Shown here piece after piece: positions 1-6,129 of a DNA stretch of 16,053 nucleotides; the first letter of the stretch is position 1, and every line of letters starts with the position of its first letter. The stretch comes from Nitrospiraceae bacterium (GTDB taxonomy: Bacteria > Nitrospirota > Nitrospiria > Nitrospirales > UBA8639): assembly GCA_003523945.1 (NCBI GenBank), contig DOFS01000559.1, positions 5,306 through 21,358 of the forward strand. Reading direction: 5' to 3'. The translations under genes were made by a program, and so were the position numbers. Below the pieces are notes generated by a model, which was given only the letters and a program-made list of their open reading frames with translations, was not told where the DNA came from and searched no databases.

Positions 1-1778
1 ATGGTGAAATCCCGCCGGTAGAGGTCTTTTTTAATTGAACTGCGTTCCACGGTCGGCAGCGCGGTGGGATATTCGTAATATTCTGTTCGGGCCGTGGCAA
101 TGTCCAGGTGATGCATCTGTGGAATGTTGAGAGCCTTGGGGAGGGCGATCGAGACGGTGCCAAATCGCTCATGAATGGTCCATTCCGCTTTGAGCTCTTG
201 CGCTAAGGCTTTGCCAAAACGAATGCCGTCTCCTTCGATCACCACATCCAAATCGAAGTTGGGAATATTCATAAGAAAATCCCGGACAAATCCTCCTACC
301 AGGAAGGCCGCAACCTCCTGTGTGTCGGCGAGCTTCCTGATGGTTTGAAGCAGGGTCAGAAGGGGCGGAGGTAATCGGGTTGCCAATTGTTTCTGAAGAT
401 TTGAGGTCCGTAACGTTGTCGAGGGGACCGTTGCTGCACGGGTGACAGTCTCGCTTGGTGGCTCGCCATCGCCTACCTGGGACGGGAGCGCCTGGTGCAT
501 CGCCCGGAGCAAATCGGTCCGGCTGAATATTCCAACGACCTGTTGATGATCCAGCACGGGGACGATCCGCTGATTCCGCTCAACCATATGATGTTGGACC
601 TCGTCAAACGGCGAGGCAGGTGTGGCCAGAAAGATATCCCTCAGCATGATGTGATCGATTGGGTGGGTGGCGAGCTTGTGATACAGGGCCTTTTGCACTG
701 CTTCCCGTGTGGCTAACCCCATGAAGCTCCCTGTGGCATCCACCACCGGAAGGGCGTTCACTTCGTATTGTGTCATAAGGCGCTCGGTCTGTTTGATCGT
801 GGTATTGAGTCCCACCGTTCTGACCGGAGTGGTCATGAGACGTTTGATAGGGAGCCAGGTTTTGGCTTGTTCTTGCAATAGGGCGAGGATTTTTTGTTCG
901 ACCTCTACGATGGTGAGGCCTTTAATGCTGGCGGCCGCAGCCATGGTATGTCCGCCCCCCCCAAAGGCCGCGGTAATTTGATTCATATCCATGTCGGGGT
1001 GGCGGCTTCGCCCGATGACTTGCACTTTTCCCTCCATGGCGACAGCCGCGATGATCGCATCGGCTCCATGTAATTGCGCCAGTTCCTGAACAACCGGCGC
1101 CATGTCCTGAACATAGTCCGTCCAGGTGAGAGTGGTGAGCAGAATTCGTCGGTGCCCGAGATTCAGCGTTTGTGCTGATTGCAACAACGCATGGAATAAT
1201 TCCAGTTGCGGGGGCGTCCACTGACGGCTGATATATTGCCCCACCTGGTTTAAATCGGCTCCTGTTTGCACGAGGGCGGCGCCGATCTGAAAGTCCCGGG
1301 ATGTAGTATTGCGGTAGACAAATTGGCCGGTTTCCTCATAGAGGGCTAGGGCGAAAAGTGTGGCCTCTTCGGGTGTCCATGTGAGCGATCTGGCCTGGAG
1401 TTCTTCGCAGAGGAGGGTGATAGTGGCCCCTACCGACTCCACTTTGCAGTAGTCTGCCCGTGGGAGAAGGGGATTCGTGGGCTCCATGGGGTGATGATCA
1501 TAGATGTGTACTGAAAGGTGTTGATTTTCAAGAGCTTTTTCGAGTTGACCTAACCGGTCCTGGTGCTGGGCATCCACTAAGATCAGGCGCGTAATATTCG
1601 AGATATTTAGACTCGAGAGTGTCGTGAAGGAAAGGGGATGTTCAGCGAGAAAGGCCCGCTCCCGGGATTGGGCTCCGGCCGGGAGGACTAGTTGTGCCTC
1701 CGGATAGAGTTTTTTTGCCGCCACCATTGAGGCGAGGCCATCGAAATCTGCCTCGAGATGGGTGGTAATGATTTCCAT
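1..1778 (-). CDS. DHH-CBS-nucleotidyltransferase fusion: CCA/A-adding tRNA nucleotidyltransferase (C-terminus cut off by window edge)
   Basis: The reverse-strand frame from ATG at 1778 stays open for 592 codons to the window edge; an in-frame TAG lies five codons upstream, so this is the earliest start. Residues 7-14 (HLEADFDG), VDAQ 68-71 and YDHH 93-96 are DHH phosphoesterase motifs, and GGGGH 273-277 is the DHHA1 motif. Residues about 308-428 form two CBS domains. The catalytic head follows: VGGFVRD 494-500, FDLDVVIEGD 508-517 with the metal-binding Asp pair, TARTEYYEYP 562-571 and RRDFT 588-592, all typical of class II CCA-adding enzymes. The same architecture is known from the Aquifex A-adding enzyme of about 820 residues, which works with a separate CC-adding enzyme. 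The protein should complete or repair tRNA 3' ends in the cytoplasm; whether it adds CCA or only A cannot be decided here. The RNA-binding C-terminus lies outside. No strong ribosome site is visible. Confidence 0.93.
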   Translation of the reverse strand, partial: MEIITTHLEADFDGLASMVAAKKLYPEAQLVLPAGAQSRERAFLAEHPLSFTTLSSLNISNITRLILVDAQHQDRLGQLEKALENQHLSVHIYDHHPMEPTNPLLPRADYCKVESVGATITLLCEELQARSLTWTPEEATLFALALYEETGQFVYRNTTSRDFQIGAALVQTGADLNQVGQYISRQWTPPQLELFHALLQSAQTLNLGHRRILLTTLTWTDYVQDMAPVVQELAQLHGADAIIAAVAMEGKVQVIGRSRHPDMDMNQITAAFGGGGHTMAAAASIKGLTIVEVEQKILALLQEQAKTWLPIKRLMTTPVRTVGLNTTIKQTERLMTQYEVNALPVVDATGSFMGLATREAVQKALYHKLATHPIDHIMLRDIFLATPASPFDEVQHHMVERNQRIVPVLDHQQVVGIFSRTDLLRAMHQALPSQVGDGEPPSETVTRAATVPSTTLRTSNLQKQLATRLPPPLLTLLQTIRKLADTQEVAAFLVGGFVRDFLMNIPNFDLDVVIEGDGIRFGKALAQELKAEWTIHERFGTVSIALPKALNIPQMHHLDIATARTEYYEYPTALPTVERSSIKKDLYRRDFT

Positions 1779-1817
1779 TGGGACCCGATTCTAGCAGGGA
1801 TCCTGAATGACCGGAAG

Positions 1818-1852
1818 TTTCTTGAAAAGGAGAAGAATTTCTTTCTTGAAAA
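1818..1852. repeat. Two 11-bp direct repeats in the divergent intergenic region
   Basis: TTTCTTGAAAA occurs exactly at 1818-1828 and at 1842-1852, a 24-bp period. Each copy contains the interrupted palindrome TTTC-TT-GAAA, the kind of shape recognised by dimeric regulators. They lie between the tRNA nucleotidyltransferase (minus) and the Lys-rich protein gene (plus), so they could serve either. Function is inference. Confidence 0.4.
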
Positions 1853-1906
1853 TCTTCTGTTGCTTGAGAGGGTCTCTCCATGTTAGATGGGGGCAACTCA
1901 GGAGGC

Positions 1907-1926
1907 GATCCATCTCAAGATGGATC
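1907..1926. promoter_or_regulatory. 20-bp perfect inverted repeat upstream of the Lys-rich protein gene
   Basis: GATCCATCT (1907-1915) and AGATGGATC (1918-1926) are perfect reverse complements around a 2-bp centre. The palindrome ends 32 bp before the ATG at 1959. As DNA it could be an operator; as RNA it would form an 8-bp stem with a TCAA loop in the 5' leader. A weaker 5-bp hairpin, GAGAG-GGT-CTCTC, lies just upstream at 1866-1878. I see no good sigma-70 promoter. Confidence 0.45.
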
Positions 1927-1958
1927 ATTTGTCGATCACATAATTAGGAGGGTGACAC

Positions 1959-2840
1959 ATGGCTGCCAAGGCTAAGCCCAAGTCAAAGGCCAAGCCCCAA
2001 CACAAGTCTACGAAAAAGCCGACGACTCATTCGAAAGCCAAACCGAAGAAGCCTGTGAAGCCTCAACGATCACCGTCTACCAAAGCGAAGTCCAAGAATA
2101 CGAAGGTCGGCTCCAAGGCTCAGGCCAAGGGAACCACCAAGGCTGGAGCCAAAGGAACTGCGAAGGCTCAAGTGAAGGGGAAATCCAAGGCCGTAGCTCA
2201 AGCTCAACCACGATCCAAAGCGACGCCGAAAAAGGTGGTGAAAGGGAAAGCGAAGACGTTGACTACATCTGACAATGTTTCAAAATCTACAACCGTGGCC
2301 AAGCGTACCAAATCTGCTCCCGGTACGAAAAAGTTGGCAAAGCCTGCGTCTTTCCAAGATGAAAAAGCCACGAAAACCTCAGCGGGGAAACCGGCCCCGT
2401 CTGAAGGCAAGAAGAGCCCTGGAAGGCCCAAAAAAGAACCGGCGGTCTCCAAAGGCCTTAACGACAAAAAGAGAACGAGCCCTTCCCTTGTTGAGGTCGA
2501 TGTGGAAGAAATTCTTAGCAAGACCGCGGATCCGGATACTGAGGACGCGGCGCTTCCGGATGACATTGATGCCGAATTGGATATCGAAGTGGAAGCGGAT
2601 GCCGACATTACTCTAGATTCCTTGACGACTGAACTCGATGATGTTACCGATCCTCTGGATGTGGATGACCTCGCCGACGATTTCGATGACGATGAGTTTT
2701 CCGAGGATTCAGCCGATGAAGCCGATGAGGATTTGGATCTGACGGAAGACTTATCAGAGGAATTAGGCACTGATAAGTTTTTTCGGGATACCGAAGCCAA
2801 TCATGAGGATGATGAAGAGGAAATTCCTCGTTCCTGGTAG
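1959..2840 (+). CDS. Charge-segregated protein: Lys-rich histone-H1-like N-half, acidic C-half, AT-hook-like motif
   Basis: The 293-residue protein starts at an ATG with a very strong Shine-Dalgarno (AGGAGGGTGA at 1946-1955). Residues 1-100 hold 31 Lys and 2 Arg and no acidic residue; the first is Asp105. This part is rich in Ala, Pro, Ser and Thr with short KAKPK, AKGT and KGKAK repeats, like the tails of bacterial histone-H1-like proteins. PGRPKK at 154-159 resembles an AT-hook core, which binds the minor groove of AT-rich DNA. From about residue 178 the protein becomes strongly acidic (runs of Asp and Glu to the end), ending IPRSW. No signal peptide, membrane segment or folded domain is visible. 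A DNA- or RNA-binding polyampholyte is the most natural reading, but that is inferred from composition. The long Ser-rich frame on the opposite strand is a shadow. It is not a family I can name. Confidence 0.85.
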   Translation: MAAKAKPKSKAKPQHKSTKKPTTHSKAKPKKPVKPQRSPSTKAKSKNTKVGSKAQAKGTTKAGAKGTAKAQVKGKSKAVAQAQPRSKATPKKVVKGKAKTLTTSDNVSKSTTVAKRTKSAPGTKKLAKPASFQDEKATKTSAGKPAPSEGKKSPGRPKKEPAVSKGLNDKKRTSPSLVEVDVEEILSKTADPDTEDAALPDDIDAELDIEVEADADITLDSLTTELDDVTDPLDVDDLADDFDDDEFSEDSADEADEDLDLTEDLSEELGTDKFFRDTEANHEDDEEEIPRSW

Positions 2841-2854
2841 AAGTACTGGCCTGT

Positions 2855-2866
2855 CATGGGCCCATG
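2855..2866. repeat. 12-bp perfect palindrome
   Basis: CATGGGCCCATG is exactly self-complementary and lies 15 bp after the stop of the Lys-rich protein gene and 129 bp before the peroxiredoxin start. No T-run follows it, so it does not look like an intrinsic terminator. A regulator site is possible; chance is too. Confidence 0.3.
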
Positions 2867-2994
2867 CCGTTCCTCCGGTTTTTCTCTCGGTCATCTTGAT
2901 GGTATTGTTCTCATGCCGGTTTCATAGCCAAGCCGGAATGTCTCCCTTCGCTTAAGGCGGAGTATTGTTTTCTTGCCAACTGTAAGGAGGTTTC

Positions 2995-3777
2995 ATGTCG
3001 GAAGAACGAGGGTTGCCTCGCATAGGGGATCATGCGCCGGACTTTTCCGCCGTCACGACGCAACAGACAGATTTTAATTTTAGCGCATGGCAGGAGCAAC
3101 ATTGGGTAGTCCTGTTTTCTCACCCGGCGGATTTCACGCCTGTTTGTACGACGGAGTTAATGGCATTTGCCCAGCTTAATGAACAATTTCGTCAGCGAGG
3201 GGTGAAGCTCATCGGGTTGAGTGTGGATAGTATTCACTCCCATTTAGCCTGGTTGCGCAACATGCAGGAGAAGATGGGTGCCACTATTCCGTTTCCCATG
3301 ATTGCCGATGTGGATATGCGTGTGGCTAAATTGTATGGAATGATTCACGCTAACGCGAGTTCGACCGCGACGGTGCGTGCGGTGTTTATTATTGACCCGA
3401 AACGGGTAATTCGGGCGTTGCTGTATTATCCACTTAATGCCGGACGTAATGTGGATGAAGTTCTTCGATTGGTCACCGCTTTGCAAACGACAGACCGCTT
3501 TGTGTGTGCGACCCCGGCCAATTGGCGGGAAGGGGAGAAAGTGGTAGTGCCTCCGCCCAAAACCATTCAAGAAATTGATCAGGTGTTAGCCAAAACAGAA
3601 TACGAGCATCGGGATTTTTATTTAGCGCTCAAAGACGCTTCTCCGGCTGCGAGTTCAAAGCCTGCCGAAGTGACGGTGCCCAAACCTGCGGAAGCCGCTG
3701 CTCCCAAGCCTGCTGAACCTGAACCATCCCAACCTGCTGAGAGCACTCCTTCAGCCGAGGAGGCTGTTAGAGATTAG
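2995..3777 (+). CDS. Peroxiredoxin, 1-Cys/Prx6 type, with a Pro-Ala-Glu-rich C-terminal tail
   Basis: The protein has 260 residues; AAGGAGG (2984-2990) sets the ATG start. It contains the thioredoxin-fold AhpC/TSA core with the catalytic segment HPADFTPVCTTE: Cys51 is the peroxidatic cysteine, with Thr48 and Arg128 completing the active site. Longer C-terminal motifs (TPANW 173-177, VVPPP 184-188, a DFYL segment at 207-210) place it with the Prx6-like and archaeal-type peroxiredoxins. It should reduce hydrogen peroxide and organic hydroperoxides in the cytoplasm. A second cysteine, Cys171, sits just before TPANW. The family usually ends soon after the DFYL segment; here about 45 further residues follow, low in complexity with repeated PKPAE and KPAE units (from 222). 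No signal peptide is present. The gene stands alone between spacers of 154 and about 200 bp, so it is probably transcribed separately. Confidence 0.95.
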   Translation: MSEERGLPRIGDHAPDFSAVTTQQTDFNFSAWQEQHWVVLFSHPADFTPVCTTELMAFAQLNEQFRQRGVKLIGLSVDSIHSHLAWLRNMQEKMGATIPFPMIADVDMRVAKLYGMIHANASSTATVRAVFIIDPKRVIRALLYYPLNAGRNVDEVLRLVTALQTTDRFVCATPANWREGEKVVVPPPKTIQEIDQVLAKTEYEHRDFYLALKDASPAASSKPAEVTVPKPAEAAAPKPAEPEPSQPAESTPSAEEAVRD

Positions 3778-3786
3778 ATTAACTTA

Positions 3787-3861
3787 TACGATTGCGTACG
3801 ATTGGGGCAGACTTCCTGTTTCTTTGTGCTCAATAGACTCACAATTCCCCTTTAACAATCG
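3787..3861. repeat. TACGATTG direct repeats with an inverted third copy
   Basis: TACGATTG occurs at 3787-3794 and 3797-3804, a 10-bp spacing that puts both copies on one face of the helix. CAATCG at 3856-3861 is the reverse complement of its last six bases. GGGG (3804-3807) and CCCC (3847-3850) could close a long stem in the same stretch. This is a possible regulator site or 3' structure after the peroxiredoxin gene; the role is unknown. Confidence 0.3.
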
Positions 3862-3910
3862 AAAAATCTGACTCAGCCAGGCACAATTTCGTGACGATGA
3901 CTCACCTCGG

Positions 3911-3946
3911 ACAGCCTGTCAGCGCGTGTGCACAGCTGACGGCTGT
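3911..3946 (+). promoter_or_regulatory. Imperfect long stem-loop upstream of the pentapeptide-repeat gene
   Basis: ACAGCCTGTCAGC (3911-3923) pairs with GCTGACGGCTGT (3935-3946) with a single bulged base. The 11-nt loop carries the self-complementary TGTGCACA. No T-run follows on either strand, so it is not a standard terminator. It lies 33 bp before the preferred start at 3980, where it could act as a leader structure or operator. Confidence 0.45.
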
Positions 3947-3979
3947 TGGTTGGCTGGCAGGCCATCCCCTGCTCGTGTG

Positions 3980-5083
3980 ATGGGTTTCTCAATGAGATTG
4001 TGGGGAGGGAAGTATTGTCTGCTGTTGGGCTTGTTGCATGGCTTACTCGGCTTGTTTCCCATTCATGTGGAGGCTTGCCGTCTTCTTCCGGCACCTCCGG
4101 GCAGCGAGAATATCTTTTGGGTACATGTTGAAGGACCCTGTTTGCCTGAGGAAGAGAAGGCTCTGGCGGTGAAAGGGGCTGATCTCCTTCAGGCTCTGGA
4201 GGAGGGAAAGCGGATCGATCTTGACCGGGTGTTGGTGGTTGATAATGTGATGCTTGACCTCCTGCCCCTACAAGCCCTCTCGGAACATCCAACTATTTCC
4301 CCAGCTTTGAAAAAGCGTCTGGAACAGCAGGGTATCACTGCGGTTCGGCTCATTCCAGGGACGTTCTCCATCCGGCATTCTCGGTTTGAAAACGTGCTTG
4401 CCACCAATCTGACCGAAGGTGCCCTCTTGATGCTGGGACCAGTGGATTTCACGGGGACGGTTTTTCAGCAATCACTTGATCTTTCCAAAACGGTGTTTGT
4501 AGGACCTGTGAGATTTTCAAATGCGCGTGTGGATTTTGAAGGGTTTTTTATTGGATCTCAATTTGCGCAAGGTGTGGATTTCTCTCAAGTGATTTTTGGA
4601 ACCCATTCCCGCTTCCACCAGGCTCAGTTCCGTGATCGGGTCACCTTTGCCGACGCGCATTTCAATGGAGTTGCTGAGTTTTTGGAAGTCGGGTTTCAGC
4701 AGGCGGCAGATTTCTCACGAACAACCTTTGCCAGCGGGACAGGATTTTCAGGGTCGGTGTTTGCAGGCCCTGCCGATTTTTCATCCATGACAGCTGTTCA
4801 TGAAATCTATTTTCGGTTTACGGAGTTCCGGGAGTCGGTGACTTTTGCACATGCTGAATTTCACAAAGTGGTCGATTTCACGAACGCGAGGCTTGACAGA
4901 GCGCAGGATTTTTCTGGAGTGGTATTCCATACCCAACCGGAATTTACCGGGAGCAATGTCCCACTTGACCTGGCTTCGGTTCAGAAGGTACGGAGCCCAT
5001 ATGGCCAGGTCGGGATTTTTGTGGGATTGATCATTTTGGTGCTCTGTTACCTCTGGATTTCAAAGGGCAAGAAGGTTGCCTAA
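3980..5083 (+). CDS. Exported pentapeptide-repeat-like protein with C-terminal membrane anchor
   Basis: I chose the ATG at 3980 (367 residues) because it directly precedes a signal peptide: MGFSMRLWGGK, then a hydrophobic run to about residue 30, with likely cleavage after HVEA. ATG 3992 also fits, and a GTG at 3926 would put 18 residues before the signal. None has a good ribosome site. The mature N-terminus has Cys33 and Cys54, which could pair in the periplasm. A region with an 'ALEEGKRIDLD' element (72-82) leads into roughly 170 residues (about 156-325) in which Phe recurs every five residues, in motifs such as DFSxxxF and xFxxAxF. This is the signature of a right-handed quadrilateral beta-helix. 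Residues about 344-360 form a membrane helix followed by SKGKKVA, a positive cytoplasmic end. The beta-helix would therefore be displayed in the periplasm. The repeats match the pentapeptide superfamily; no specific function can be assigned. Confidence 0.8.
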   Translation: MGFSMRLWGGKYCLLLGLLHGLLGLFPIHVEACRLLPAPPGSENIFWVHVEGPCLPEEEKALAVKGADLLQALEEGKRIDLDRVLVVDNVMLDLLPLQALSEHPTISPALKKRLEQQGITAVRLIPGTFSIRHSRFENVLATNLTEGALLMLGPVDFTGTVFQQSLDLSKTVFVGPVRFSNARVDFEGFFIGSQFAQGVDFSQVIFGTHSRFHQAQFRDRVTFADAHFNGVAEFLEVGFQQAADFSRTTFASGTGFSGSVFAGPADFSSMTAVHEIYFRFTEFRESVTFAHAEFHKVVDFTNARLDRAQDFSGVVFHTQPEFTGSNVPLDLASVQKVRSPYGQVGIFVGLIILVLCYLWISKGKKVA

Positions 5084-5109
5084 TTGGTCTTAACCACTAT
5101 ATTTTGTTG

Positions 5110-5156
5110 GGATATTGCGGCTTTACACAAAAGATGGTATACCAATTCAAATATCC
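5110..5156 (+). promoter_or_regulatory. Weak sigma-70-like promoter before scpA, flanked by inverted arms
   Basis: TTGCGG (5115-5120) and TATACC (5138-5143) are 17 bp apart, a poor but correctly spaced -35/-10 pair ending 44 bp before the scpA start. The arms GGATATT (5110-5116) and AATATCC (5150-5156) are exact inverted repeats on either side. Both are pattern matches only. Confidence 0.3.
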
Positions 5157-5187
5157 GCACTGTGGACCCCAGCCGAAAGGCTCTTGA

Positions 5188-6006
5188 TTGGAATCCGTTC
5201 CATCCCTGATTGTTTCCGACCTTGACGATGACGATGCCTATCAGGTCAAACTTGAGGCCTTTACCGGCCCCATGGACCTGCTCCTCCACCTGATTCGAAA
5301 ACACCAGATCAATATTTATGATATTCCAATTGCGCTGATTGCTCAGCAATATTTGGAATATTTGTCTATGATGAAGACGTTGAACCTGTCGCTGGCCGGG
5401 GAATTTCTCGTCATGGCAGCCACCCTACTTCATATCAAATCCCGGATGCTCCTCCCCAAAGAAGAAAAAGCAGAGACGGAGGATGAGGAAAACCTGGATC
5501 CTCGCACTGAATTGATTCGGCAATTGGTCGAATATGAGCGCTTTAAGGAAGCGGCCGGGACCTTGGTCGTTCGGGAACGTCTTTGGCGAGAGTCATTTAG
5601 TCGTGATCCTCTTCCCTTTCCCTCCGAGTCCGCGGCCGAGGAGGATTTGGCTACAGAAGATCTTCAATTATTTGATCTTCTGAGTGCGTTTCAGGACGTC
5701 CTGGATCGAGCTCCGGCCGACCAAATCGTCGAATTGTCGCGGGAATCCTGGACGGTTCAGGACCGTATTCAAGTCATATTGGAGCGATTGGAAGGGGAGT
5801 CCACGGTACCTTTTGAGGGGTTATTTGAACAGCATTGGTCTCGGCCATTGGTCATTGTCACATTTTTGGCATTGTTAGAACTGGTCAGGATGAACCTGGT
5901 TCGCTTGTTTCAAGGAGAATGGTTTGGCCCCATTCAGGTGACGCGGCGATTTGTTCCAGCTGGAGGGGCGGATTCTAGTGGAGATTTTCATGCGGAGCAG
6001 GTGTGA
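5188..6006 (+). CDS. scpA: Segregation and condensation protein A (kleisin)
   Basis: The 272-residue protein is the kleisin subunit that bridges SMC heads and binds ScpB in the SMC-ScpAB condensin, acting on the nucleoid in chromosome compaction and segregation. The conserved N-terminal block YQVKLEAFTGPMDLLLHL starts at residue 18, so translation must start upstream of the first ATG; TTG at 5188, preceded by AAAGG, is the best choice. EFLVMAATLLHIKSRMLLP (72-90) is the second hallmark. An acidic linker (about 91-105 and 146-160) precedes the C-terminal winged helix (about 190-255, with VTFLALLELVRMNLV), which binds an SMC head. Length is normal for the family. scpB follows after a 119-bp gap, so the two are probably co-transcribed although not tightly packed. 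smc is not in the window. Confidence 0.96.
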   Translation: MESVPSLIVSDLDDDDAYQVKLEAFTGPMDLLLHLIRKHQINIYDIPIALIAQQYLEYLSMMKTLNLSLAGEFLVMAATLLHIKSRMLLPKEEKAETEDEENLDPRTELIRQLVEYERFKEAAGTLVVRERLWRESFSRDPLPFPSESAAEEDLATEDLQLFDLLSAFQDVLDRAPADQIVELSRESWTVQDRIQVILERLEGESTVPFEGLFEQHWSRPLVIVTFLALLELVRMNLVRLFQGEWFGPIQVTRRFVPAGGADSSGDFHAEQV

Positions 6007-6078
6007 GGCGTATCAGCTGTGTATGGAATAGTTGGAGAAGGCATCGTGGGACTTAGCTTTTATCTGGAAGAATCTTGC

Positions 6079-6129
6079 ATGTGGCAAGGCGGGATGGACT
6101 GGTTCAGTCCACAGAGGAGGACTCTATGA
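6079..6129 (+). other. 16-codon mini-ORF whose stop overlaps the scpB start
   Basis: ATG at 6079, preceded by GGAAG (6066-6070), opens a reading frame for MWQGGMDWFSPQRRTL and stops at TGA 6127-6129, which overlaps the scpB ATG (6126-6128) in the ATGA arrangement typical of translational coupling. It contains the perfect hairpin TGGACTG-GTT-CAGTCCA (6095-6111), which ends one base before the scpB Shine-Dalgarno. Whether it is translated is unknown; a frame this short can arise by chance. Confidence 0.35.

Noticed and set aside
922..1221. 99-residue minus-strand frame within the nucleotidyltransferase gene
   Set aside because: Same strand but a different frame from the convincing DHH/CBS/nucleotidyltransferase reading, with no domain.
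2204..2800. 198-residue Ser-rich minus-strand frame
   Set aside because: Exact antisense shadow of the Lys/Asp/Glu-rich gene (codons GAT, GAA, AAG read as Ser and Phe on the other strand); no ribosome site and low complexity.
3926..3979. GTG 3926 as start of the pentapeptide-repeat protein
   Set aside because: It would place 18 polar residues before the signal peptide and start inside the 3911-3946 hairpin, with no ribosome site.
3873..4292. 139-residue minus-strand frame
   Set aside because: Opposite the start of the pentapeptide-repeat gene; composition is haphazard and there is no recognisable domain.
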